NCBI RefSeq assembly: GCF_964340395.1
Contig: NC_135564.1
Coordinates: forward strand, 8,290,361 to 8,350,360
Reading direction: 5' to 3'
Length of the DNA: 60,000 nucleotides
Source of the DNA: Glandiceps talaboti
Taxonomy: Eukaryota > Hemichordata > Enteropneusta > Spengelidae
Numbering within the stretch: position 1 is the stretch's first letter; each line of letters opens with the position of its first letter. Below, piece by piece: positions 16,742 through 26,898 of the stretch. The notes under the pieces are model-generated. The model saw only the letters and a list, made by a program, of their open reading frames with translations. It was not told the DNA's origin and searched no databases. Position numbers and translations under genes: made by a program.

Positions 16742-17419
16742 CATACATACATATATACATACATACATACATACATACATACATACATACATCACAAGGG
16801 GGGTTTTTCGCATCGACGAGCTTCTTCGATTCATTTCCATCATTTCCTACGAATTTATCGGCTGTGACCTTTGAAGACCGCTCAAATGTTGGAATCGCCG
16901 TTGACAACCTTTTCTTTCAGGGCAAAGCCAAAACTGGCTCCAGTTTTAGATTTGATACCACGACTGGTGAAGTAATAGTCAAAAGTTTCTAAAAGTACGG
17001 TCTTGCCGTTAGCCAAATGACGGACAGTCTATGTGCAATCTTTTACTGAAATAGTGACAATTCTCAATACGATCTCAATGTGACCGCAACAGTTCGTGTG
17101 GAACAGTTCAACGACCAGGCTACAATATTTTAAATGAGGTGAATGTAAATTTGACTGAAGATTTGAAAAAAACAATCAAAATTACGTTGATTTTCTGTTC
17201 GTAAAGTTAAATTATCACGCTTACCTCACAAAGCGGATGGTTAACGTTCACACCATCACGAATAAGATGACAAACTTGTACTTTGATATCTTTCGGAGGA
17301 TTAGCCAAAATCACAGCGAGTTTTCTTTCAAATTCCGGTAAATGCTTAACCCGATTGAATAAATCGTCAAAATCTCGCCTATAAAGTTTTTCTTCGAGTT
17401 GACTGTACGGTGCTGCCAT
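7615..17419 (-). CDS. Ankyrin-repeat protein, one 33-residue repeat per exon
   Basis: Fourteen exons are proposed: 17225-17419, 15966-16064, 13038-13136, 12586-12684, 11811-11909, 11319-11423, 10730-10828, 10073-10171, 9818-9916, 9183-9281, 8864-8962, 8587-8685, 8383-8481 and 7615-7662. Every junction is phase 0. The first exon gives 65 residues starting [17 protein letters not shown] and ends in an ankyrin half-repeat. Eleven middle exons are exactly 99 nt (33 residues) and one is 105 nt; each carries the ankyrin core, for example [18 protein letters not shown]. The repeats should stack into a solenoid for protein binding. The last exon (15 residues, then TAA) was picked for its good acceptor and phase and is less certain; reading through 8382 instead adds VSSLI and a stop. 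Predicted length is about 478 residues. No catalytic or death domain is seen and partners are unknown. Confidence 0.85.
7760..8300. repeat. (ATGT)n, (GT)n and (GAGT)n microsatellite cluster
   Basis: ATGT tetranucleotides run at 7760-7927 and 8065-8133, then GT units to 8191 and GAGT/GTGA units to about 8300. They lie in the last proposed intron of the ankyrin gene. About 120 bp of non-repetitive DNA separates the first two blocks. Confidence 0.95.
10500..10665. repeat. Degenerate CACAA/CAGAG pentanucleotide repeat
   Basis: ACACA/GCACA-type pentamers grade into a clean block of AGCAG pentamers near 10627-10657. Located in an ankyrin-gene intron. Confidence 0.8.
14031..14106 (-). pseudogene. 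Possible decayed ankyrin exon in the 2.8-kb intron
   Basis: The minus strand reads [11 protein letters not shown], then [14 protein letters not shown], which resembles the ankyrin core (G-x-x-P-L-x-L ... L-L-x-x-G). It has no convincing acceptor (purine-rich before the AG) and no donor 99 nt later. It lies in the longest intron after the first repeat exon. Best read as a lost or divergent repeat exon; a chance frame cannot be excluded. Confidence 0.3.
14985..15335. mobile_element. MITE-like element, copy 1
   Basis: About 350 bp, closely related to copies near 33.3, 45.2 and 49.0 kb. The shared core is ACACGTGGGCGCCA-like, and the right end carries GCTATCTT..AAAGTGTAGCAT and finishes TAGTGAACACTAAC. 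The left end is the diverged reverse complement of the right end, so the element has long terminal inverted repeats and no coding capacity. It lies in an intron of the ankyrin gene. Confidence 0.65.
15355..15448. repeat. (ATAC)n microsatellite
   Basis: ATAC tetranucleotides with occasional ATAT interruptions, starting 20 bp beyond the end of the adjacent MITE-like element. Confidence 0.95.
15680..15775. repeat. (GA)n microsatellite
   Basis: About 30 GA units followed by degenerate GAGACA hexamers; intronic in the ankyrin gene, about 190 bp from its first complete repeat exon. Confidence 0.95.
16597..16792. repeat. (CATA)n microsatellite
   Basis: Interrupted CATA tetranucleotides with GCAT variants, in the first intron of the ankyrin gene. 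Confidence 0.95.
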
Positions 17420-17541
17420 CGTTGATACAGTCTTTGAACTGAACGTAGTGCTACTGTTCTCTCAAACAGAAATTCAACCAAGATGAATATTTGACTAACG
17501 AATGATTTCTTATGACGTAGTGGCCCTCTGTAACCAAGGAG

Positions 17542-17549
17542 TGACGTCA
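17542..17549. promoter_or_regulatory. Palindromic CRE-like site upstream of the ankyrin gene
   Basis: A perfect TGACGTCA lies 123 bp upstream of the ankyrin ATG (17419, minus strand). This is the CREB/ATF consensus. Presence is seen; activity is inferred from position only. Confidence 0.35.
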
Positions 17550-18189
17550 TAGGTGCTCTTAACGATGACCCAGGTTAGGACCTTGTTGGCGAACACAATA
17601 GCCGAAGACACGAATTGACGCACCTGAATTATACTAGCCTCTAGTAGTGATTTGATGACCAAGAAAAAACTAAGTATTACATGGCAGGAATAAATATATG
17701 TTGAAGAGAATAGACAAAGACAGGGTTATCATTATAGTAAAAAGTCTAATCAGTCAACCGTGCAAAACTTATCAACAGAAAATAACGAAGAATGCCTGTA
17801 AGCACATGTTTAACGAATTCCTTTGCGTACCTATAGCCAAGCTTGATTTTCGGTATTCAGCCATTATGCAGTTAACTGTAGTCTAGTCTCAAACTTGAAT
17901 GTTGTACGCATGTGCGTATGCAATCGTGCCTAAAGACCGAGACTCCCAAGTTTATCAAAATTCTCGTTATTTTCCTTCATCGAAACATGGGAATTGAGGT
18001 GATACTATATTTGACCAATAATTCATGGAAAAGAAGTCTTTATGTGAATGTAATGGAGATTGGATTATAGTGTGCACACATTTAGGGGCACATATACGCT
18101 ATATTAACAATGAATCGTAATTTATCTCTGATTCACAGTTATCACGGTGTAATAGTGGTGATCCTCGGATTTAAACTATAGTTACCATT

Positions 18190-18365
18190 GCTGTTGATTG
18201 ACGTCCACAGTTGGATTGACTTTGTCCACACTTTGGTTGATAGTTGCCCACAATTTGATTGACGTCCACAGTTTGATTGACGTTGTACACAATTGCAATG
18301 ATGCCGTCCTCAATTTGACTGACGTCACCCACATTTTTTAATTGATGTCCACGATTTGAGAAGGG
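18190..18365. repeat. Degenerate minisatellite with GATTGACGTCCACA-like units
   Basis: Six to seven diverged units of about 22-30 bp carry the core TTGATTGACGTCCACA, sometimes as TGACTGACGTCAC. Several units contain full or half CRE-like motifs. Confidence 0.7.
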
Positions 18366-19987
18366 CGTGCACAATCAAAAGGGTTTTTTATCCATGTGTA
18401 TTGAATGTATCATAACTATCACCAATAACCTATAAACTGTGGACATTTCTGCATTCATCACCACGACATGGACTATTCTTTTCCTGACATGACATAAAAA
18501 CCCTTTAGGGCTTGTAACAAGGACGGCATTAATATGTATTTTTGGCATTGTGTAGTAAAGCGAAAGCTGACAGTAGACTGATAACAAATAGTGTCATCGA
18601 TCGTTCCAGAAATATAGTGTGTCATCTGTATTAGGCCAAACAAAAAAAGGTATTGTTTTTGGTCAGCGTGCGCATCACTTAAATACCCTCGCGTCGGTCT
18701 TTTTTTTCGTGTTTGTCCAGCCCATGCAGTCTGCAAATCCGGGGGAGAAACACAAAAAATATTTTTCCCTACTTCAGTGAAGAAAACCGCAGAGCCATTC
18801 ATGAACAAGCAAATGATATCTGCCCCGCATACACATACACTTGCTCTAAGGAGTATTAAATAAAGAGAACCGTAACTATCAGAAACAGTAGACTGAGTGA
18901 CAGCTTTGTTGAGAATTAAAATGAAATTCGCGTCGTCCACCACTTTGCACTTTAGACAAAACTGTCCTGATCACCAGAAACAATTTTTTTTTTGCCTCAG
19001 GCCTCACAATTTAGGTTCATTTAGGGTTGAAATCAATAATTCAATGCAGTATAAAGAACTAAATTCGTTTGGTTAGGCCTCACACACCCCCTTCTAACTT
19101 AATTCGAAAAATTGATATTTTAATCAATTTTACATCAGTATGTAGTAGTATGTAGTACTATAAATATAAAACCGTCGTTCTCAAGATGTTTTAGTGACAA
19201 GCATCTACTATAACGTAAATTCTTCCATTTCTCGATTTGACATTATCTGTAGAAACTTTTATATTTCGTTACGTCGGATGAGAACTAAAATAGTTAAAAA
19301 TCTCTCGCCCCGAAATTTGAAGAATTTAGTTTTTTTTCCTACATTTGACTATTGATCCCCGCCCCTTAGCAAAATAACTTACGTTGCATGTATAACAAAT
19401 TCGAACTGCGAGTTTATGTATTGTGATTTATGCTAAAATGGCAATTGTCGGGATCAACTAGGAATGTAAAATCATTGCAAAGTGAGACTGGTGGTGGTGG
19501 TGGTGGTGGTGGTGGGGGGGGGGGTGAGAATGAAACACTGTTCGGGGGATGATTGTTGAGTATGAGGCCTAGGGTAGCATGAGGAAGGGAATAACAGACG
19601 GTGACTGGCTACAACTGTAGCATTCTATACTTCTATTGGTTAACATTGAGTTTGATGACTTGAAGGAAATCTAAGTACAGACAAATTGTAAATTTAGATG
19701 CCGATCATAACTTTGATTTGTCATTTACAATACGCTGTACATGTATATATATCGATAACGTCCCCAGTGGTGGATATTTGATTTTTCAGTCCATTAACCA
19801 GTCTTCTAAGCAATCACTTAAGATTACTTACACATCACTTAAACTTTCACATCATAATTCTAGACCTAGCATTCAGTCAACAACGAGTCTAACTATAGAT
19901 TGTCCACAGTCGTTTTTTTTTGTTATTTCAATAACTATAATTATTGCGATGTATCTGTAGTCATACGATTTTTTATAAAACTGTGGG

Positions 19988-20012
19988 TGACGTCACATCA
20001 ATTATGACGTCA
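19988..20012. promoter_or_regulatory. Tandem pair of CRE palindromes
   Basis: Two perfect TGACGTCA octamers start 17 bp apart, about 1.8 kb upstream of the DED-NACHT start codon and 2.6 kb from the ankyrin start. They could mark a promoter with a non-coding first exon for the DED-NACHT gene. Function is inferred. Confidence 0.35.
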
Positions 20013-21847
20013 TCCTGTTGCCTGTTCAGTGCAGTGCAGATCAGAGCGTTAATTGTGCGATAACATTAATACAAGCAAAAACGCACAAGCGACTAACAAT
20101 ATCTAAACCAATTATGTATTTGTATAACCAAAGCTCATCTAAATATATACATTATCCTGATACTCGTTGCCAACAATAACATGTTTGAAGTGTTAAATAA
20201 ATATCTACGCCAAGCACGACAGAGTTGGCTGTGTTTTAGCCTATAGCATTTCTATATATGCCACTGTTTCTTTGTTTAATAGCTCGATGTATTTTACTAA
20301 ATTGGCAATTTGTGGAAAGAAAGTCTAAATATGAGTCAATTACAAGAACTAACGGATGAGGTTTTTATGGAGGTACTCTTCTCAGACCTGGATTTAGTCA
20401 AGATTTCAATGTTAGTACTCTCTCATGATCGTCGAGTAATCAAACTCCCGGCATGCAAAGTCACGGCCGTAAGTGCGACTGCCAAGGCCTGTTTGTGTAC
20501 GTATCAAAACACTCCACGTTTATGATGTAGTACGGTGGCTTTTCAATTTGAACTTTGACGATCAAGAACATTATTTCTATTCTTTTCTGTCTCCCTGTGT
20601 CAAGTAAACAATCCTTACAGATCAGCAGAATTCAATGCTGCTCTTCCCTCTCGTAGAACAATATAAATTACACTTTCCTCCTGATCAAGAAGACAGTGTT
20701 GTCTCGTGTACTCGTACACAACTACACAAAAGACTCTCTAGAAATGGTGAAACGCGCTCCATTTTTTGACAATGTTTTTTTTACTTGACTGTTGTTGACA
20801 TTGCCACTAGTTATGTATAACAACTGCATCCTAGTATGTTACCCAGCCATAAACAACCAAGAAACTGTATATACAAGATAGCAGTCTTGCTAGGTGTGTG
20901 TACAAAATTGTATTGAGGGCGCACTATATCAGAATTCATCTGGTTTGTTGGTTGGTTGACCGTTGAAAGCAGTCGTAACCCGGATTCGATACTTCAATTA
21001 CCGGAAGTCAAAAATCCTTGTACCGTTTGGAAATTTGGCAGTCAAACATGCGTATTTTCACCTAGATTTAGTCGAATTATTTTTTACAACGAAGACTAAA
21101 AGAGCCTTTCTTGCTAACCAGGGCCAGACAGTCTACGTAACGGTTTCGGAAGGTTTATAAAGGTAAGCATTGCATCATGTACATCATCGCATCATGTATT
21201 ATCATGATTATCCGCGATATAGACCTCGGGTATTTAGCATATGACTGGTAAATATTTGATGCAATATAAACTGTGTAAGTGAGCCTTACCAAAGTTCATA
21301 CCACATAAGGACCTATAGAGAGAAAGGTAACATCGAACGACTTCAAGTTCAAAAATCTCGTGCAATGTTTTACCGTCAGCCAATTGTATCAATGATAAAC
21401 AGGCAGTTTTCCGATAGCCACGAATTACATAATGTATAGCCTGTGAGCATTTCTACTGGGGGGTGGGGGGTGGGGGTAGCTTATTATTTTTTATTTGACA
21501 ATCTACCCGGATCATCTTATCTTCGAAGCTTCAAGGGAAATTGGAAAAGGTAAGCTTTATTCAAATACATGTATGTTATGGCAATGTCCAACCGTAAAAT
21601 ATAGATCCACATTATTTAATACATGAAAGCGCAGTAATTTAGGCCTACGAAAATATCAGCGTCCAAACCTTAATGTTGATAACGAAGTATGTACTTTATG
21701 TTTAACGCTCTTGCAACAGCTTCAAATGGCGTGTACCTGTGGCAAATTCATCACATCGGCGTCAATGCATATTATGTGTAGATACTGTGACCACATAGAT
21801 CACCACTACTGAAGGCATTTGTCTGCTCTCTTTTTTTTCGGAAAGTC

Positions 21848-22870
21848 ATGGAACGATCGTTATCGGACCCTAGCTCAACTGGGTCGTCAGGCGCCACAGC
21901 ATGGGAGTCTATAGACGAATTTACAATACGTATGGACGAGCTGGCCCAAGAAATCCCCGACCGTGAGTACATTCATACTTATCAATTAACATATACAAAA
22001 TATGATAATCAGATTTATAGGTAAAATCACAGAAAGAGTTATACACGAAGGACATTTCTGCACAGGTTTGCTTACTTGATTATTTTAGAGAGTCGGGAGT
22101 GTCATTGTCATCAACTTGTTCCATTGATGAGGTCGTTATACTGTACAATTATCTTGCGGTTATGCACCCCCTCCCCCGGTGGGGGTGGGAGGTAGGGGTA
22201 CTTCCATAGAAAGATATACGGGTATGTGCTGCCCAAATGGATCACCTTTTCACACACAAAATCACTAAACATGGGTCGACTTTTCGTCATCAGAGAATTC
22301 CCAAATCATTGGGTGGATGACACGGGAAACATCTTCATCTCCACAGGATCAGAATAAACTACTGACTGGGTGATTATGACTGGAAATCTCTAATAATGAG
22401 AGATTATACATTGGGTAGATGTTTTCAACTTGGGCCGCATATCCACATCTGAAAATCTGAGTACCCCCTTTACCCCCGTGGATTAATACTGATGTATTTA
22501 TTATTATTATTACAACAACAGGCGACTTTCAGAAAATGAGAAATCTATGCAAGAAGAAAATCCCAGACAAAAAGAGAGAAGAATGGAAAGATCCACAGGA
22601 CATGTTGACCTCTCTGACAGAGTATGGTCTTTTCAGTCTAAATGATAGAACATTTGTCATTGAACTTCTACGTTATGCTGGACGATATGACCTTGCTGAC
22701 ACAGTAAAAAGGTGGCCTGTGAAATCTTCATCAGTATCGAGGTCGACATCTGTTTGTCAAGGTAAATCACCATTTTGTTAAATATGAGTTTTATATGAAA
22801 TTGTATGTTGTTTAAAATATTAAGAGTCTACGTTTAGCTTATTAGATACACTGCAGCAAGGATATCGACC

Positions 22871-22905
<35 letters not shown>

Positions 22906-23103
22906 GACAACATACATACATACATACATACATACATACATACATACATACATACATACATACATACATACATACAGACAGACAGACAGACAGGGACATA
23001 CATACATACATACATACATACATACATACATACATACATACATACATACATAAATACTTAAAGTACATACTTAAAGTACATGTACCTGCAGACACATGTA
23101 TGT

Positions 23104-23134
<31 letters not shown>

Positions 23135-23157
23135 CAGATAGACAGACAGACAGACAT

Positions 23158-23207
<50 letters not shown>

Positions 23208-25499
23208 GGACAGACATACTTAATTCCAATCTTTCAATTATTAACGTGTCAACTCTTGGTAGCATTATAGTCAATCATATTTCTCATGGACAAACACACT
23301 AACACATTTTAAAGAAGCGAATTCTTTGCTAATTTATGTCGAATATTTGCCTCCGTAGACGTAATCATGGAAGAGCTTGAGAAGGAATTAAGGTTTCACT
23401 ACAACAAGCTACAACATCTACAGCCAATTCCTTGGATGAAAAGAGTAACTGTGGATCTAGGGAAAACCTACTCATCTCTTCAGCTGATTGACCGTGAAAT
23501 GAGACACGAGATGAGACGAGTTGGTATGGATGATAACAAAATCCTTGGTGAAATGTAAGTACGAGTATTTGCATGAGGTACAACTCGTAACAGCCAACTA
23601 AAGCGGTGCCCTTGCTTGCCATATAATCATTTCTAGCATCCATATCAAATGTAAAATAACACTGGTTCGACTAGCATGTAGCCTTGCTAACTGCAGTCAA
23701 GTTGTAACAATGTTGTCGGCTAGCAAACAGCAAACTAATTACAATGTAATGAGAGTGCCACAACTATGATTATCTATTGCTCTAAGTGAGACGAAGACAT
23801 CTTGTGACAAGAAAGTCCATCAAAAAAGTGAAACGTGATAAGATATTTGAACAATCATTTACCTGGATCTGTATTTCATTAGGTATGCCCTATAGCAATG
23901 GAAATTACCGGAATTGTATTAAATAATGCTTTCTTATTATTTCTTTGCTGTAGAGTCGCTAAGAACACCGAAAGGGGTTACATAGAGCTAGATAAACTGT
24001 TTATCCCCTCGAACGAGGATGAAATACCGAAGCGTATTTTAATGGAAGGAGAGGCAGGCATTGGGAAAACTACAGTGTGTAGAAAATTAGCGTACGATTG
24101 GAGAACTGGAAAAAAATACATCAGAGAGATGTTTGCAGCTGTTATATTGCTGGATATGAAAAGGTTCAAGGGCAGTCTCAAGTTGTCTCTTGCAAATCAA
24201 GGACTTGTATCCAAGGCCATTGACCTCGATCAGCTGTGGCACTATATTGAGTCTCATTCAGAAGACTTCCTTTGGATTATTGACGGATTAGACGAACTCA
24301 ACCCTGGTTCTAAAGAGGAAATTGTAGAACTTATAAAAGGGGACACTTTTCGAAGTTCAACAGTATTGACTACTGCAAGAATATGTCAATGGGAAACAGT
24401 TGTAGAATTCGACGAAGTGTTATTTGATAGGGAAATTATCAACGTTGGGTTCCACTTTGAACTTGCAAAGTCGTTCATAGAATCATACTTTAAGTCAAAG
24501 TCTGCAGTTTTTGATTACATGCCCTTTATTGAAGTCTTAAGTAAGGATAGCCAACTGAAAGATTTAAGCCGAAATCCTCTCATGTGTATCATTCTTTGTT
24601 TTCTGTGGGAAGATGATGCATTCACCAAACTTGGCTTTGAGCGTGAATACATAGATTCGTACAAATTGTTAATTGCAATGCGAAGGTGGCTCTGTAAGCG
24701 ATATGTCGAATCACATAAGAAGGAAATTTCTCAAAAAATATTTGACGAGAGAATTAACATAATCAGAGAGCTAGCATTTATAGGATTAGAGCAAAGCAAA
24801 CAACAATTCGGTATTGATGAAATAAGTGAAATGTTTCCTGCAGCAGATATTCAAGATGATGATGTTATATTTAATATTGGGATGCTTGCGAAAGAAATGT
24901 CGGTGACGAACATAGAAGTAGAACATATTAGTTATGCATTCCCACACAAATTGATGCAAGATGAACTAGCTGGAGAATATTTCAGTCAACTTCCATCAAC
25001 GAAAAGACAAGAACATTACACAAAATTAATCGAGACGCCTCCCTTACACCCTGTACTTTTGTATGGCACAATGCTTCTAAAACACGAAGGGAGGGAGGAG
25101 GAACTGGCACACTTCTATGCAGACCTCACACAACATGTCTCAAACATTCAAGGTGATTGGTTTGCAGTTACTGATCCCATTTTCACAGACCCCGTAGGTG
25201 TACTTGCATTTCAATGCCTATCAACATCCGGGCAACCTGAACAGCTGGCCAACTCATTAGCTGATGAACTCCAGAAGAGAAAAGTAACTCGAGTACACCT
25301 TCGACCGTATGACTCGGTATCACTCTCTAGTGCCTACTCCAAAGGACTTTTGTATATTGTGTCAGAGACGAAATATAAAGATTTCATGCAAAAACTTGTA
25401 ATTGATGATATTGACGGGTTCCCAGTATGGTTTGGTGAAATTATAACGAAGATAAAACCATCTTTGGGCGAAAAGATTGTGCAGACGTTCAGTGTCTAG
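21848..25499 (+). CDS. DED-NACHT NLR-like protein (four exons)
   Basis: Exons 21848-21962, 22522-22761, 23359-23554 and 23954-25499 join with phases 1, 1, 2 to give 698 residues. Residues about 20-105 form a death effector domain, with the F-x-x-x-x-x-L-C-x-x-x-IP helix and the R93-Y-D-L charge motif. The third exon encodes the pre-NACHT segment [20 protein letters not shown], shared with the two downstream genes. The NACHT ATPase has Walker [10 protein letters not shown] (about 216-224) and Walker [10 protein letters not shown], and the winged-helix end reads [17 protein letters not shown]. Such proteins sense ligands in the cytosol and oligomerise; a DED would recruit caspase-8 or FADD-like partners. 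No leucine-rich repeats follow. Relative to the next two genes it stops about 225 residues early, at TAG 25497-25499, so its C-terminal sensor region is missing. AATAAA at 25547 follows closely, supporting this as a real end. Confidence 0.9.
22869..23219. repeat. Alternating (GACA)n and (CATA)n microsatellites
   Basis: Blocks of GACA (22869-22905, 22976-22995, 23101-23219) alternate with CATA (22910-22975, 22998-23051). They fill most of the intron between DED exon 2 and the pre-NACHT exon. Confidence 0.95.
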
Positions 25500-25546
25500 C
25501 AGTACAATTGTATGCCAAAGGTTGCCATATCATATTAATATAAGTG

Positions 25547-25552
25547 AATAAA
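25547..25552 (+). promoter_or_regulatory. Poly(A) signal of the DED-NACHT gene
   Basis: AATAAA lies 48 bp after the stop codon, implying a very short 3' UTR. Confidence 0.6.
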
Positions 25553-25559
25553 TTATATT

Positions 25560-26820
25560 TTATTAACTATTATTGTTTTATCGGATCATTTTATTGACTC
25601 CGTCGTGTTTGGGTCACGGTAAATACATGTATGATTGTAATTTCTTTGGAACACAGTGTCAAGTGTCTACTTACAACACATACATGTTCAGTGGAAAGCA
25701 GTAAACCTAAATAAGAATTCGAACAAAGTCCAGATACTGAACTACCTAGCTGTTGATCACATACATCTGCTGGTACAGTGAGTCTGATGAGGTGTGAAGG
25801 ATGTATAGGTCCTGACGACCGCGTTCCGATTTACACGTATATATCTTTACATATTATGTCTTGTCAATGTCGTTACTCTGGCACAGAAATCTGTGCTACA
25901 TGTACCCACCTACAGCGTCCATATAAACGTGATGTAAATGAAATAAAGTACACGGAAAGTGGACGAACACAATATGCAGACTGTACTGTATAATTTCAAC
26001 TTCCAGCTGTCTTTCTGCAATGGGATACTTTGGTAAAAAAAAGAGTAAAAGTCCATTCTCACCATTTTATTACATGTATATTGAATGGAGAAAACTACTA
26101 GGGGCGGTAGGTTTACCGGAAACACGCCATGTTTTATTTGGTTTTATAACAATACTCAACATGCTCAATGGTATGTGTGTACGTTTGTTAATAAGTCAGT
26201 TGGTTGGTGGCCATTGACCTATCTATGACGTATCGAAAGTAAAAGAAATCAGGACAAAGTAATATCACGTTATCAGTCTATGAGTAATTTTTTCTCCGAA
26301 GTCAGCACCATATGAACCAGAACCCACAGCAACAACTGCTTTGAACAAACATCTTTTATTTGTATAGTCTACGTATACGTCATTACCCGGGTCACGGTGA
26401 CCTTTGCCCCCGGAACTCACTTTATTTATCGATTCAGAATACTTCGGAATTAAAGTCCCTGTATGTAGCCAGGTATGCTGAAATTAACGGTGTGTCATTT
26501 TACTTATTACGAAAGTGGAATGGAACACCGTGACTTGTAAGTAGTCACTTGATAAAAACCCGGATTGTATGGCATACAGTATATACAACCATACTAGGAA
26601 TGCATTTTCAAAAAACATAACAATTTGTATAAAGGCGGAAGTCATCGTGCCACATGTACTGAATAATGCTAGCAGTATGTATGTACGGGTGATATTATTA
26701 CAATATATTTAGATTTGGATTGTGAGTCTGTTTTAACAAAAATGTATATTATTATGAACAAGGCATCGAGAAAGGGGTGATATGTAATCAACTGAATAAC
26801 TGTACTGCAACTTGTGTTTT
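25560..26820. other. Spacer between the first and second NACHT genes
   Basis: About 1.3 kb with no repeat family or coding exon recognised. A TTTTCACAG acceptor-like site at 26817-26825 suggests that the next gene has an untranslated first exon somewhere in this spacer. Confidence 0.5.
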
Positions 26821-26826
26821 CACAGC

Positions 26827-26847
26827 ATGGCATCGTTGGTTGTGTGA
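26827..26847 (+). promoter_or_regulatory. Short upstream ORF before the HEPN-NACHT start
   Basis: ATG-GCA-TCG-TTG-GTT-GTG-TGA encodes six residues and ends 51 bp before the main ATG at 26899. It begins 2 bp after a probable splice acceptor (TTTTCACAG). If it lies in the mature leader it could dampen translation of the main frame; that is inference. Confidence 0.35.
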
Positions 26848-26898
26848 ATCATCTGAATCAGTAGTCGACGAGGTCAAATAACCACCATAAGGAATAAC

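Larger units (their letters stand above)
17420..21847. other. 4.4-kb region between divergent ankyrin and DED-NACHT genes
   Basis: No convincing coding exon is seen. Present are a degenerate about 25-bp minisatellite at 18190-18365, a (GGT)n tract at 19489-19520, a pair of perfect CRE palindromes at 19988-19995 and 20005-20012, and AT-rich DNA. Because the two flanking genes point away from each other, both promoters and any non-coding first exons should lie here. A 71-codon plus-strand frame at 20310 has no family resemblance and was not called. Confidence 0.6.

Noticed and set aside
20310-20525. 71-codon plus-strand frame
   Set aside because: No family resemblance and no splice or start context; similar chance frames occur throughout the AT-rich DNA.
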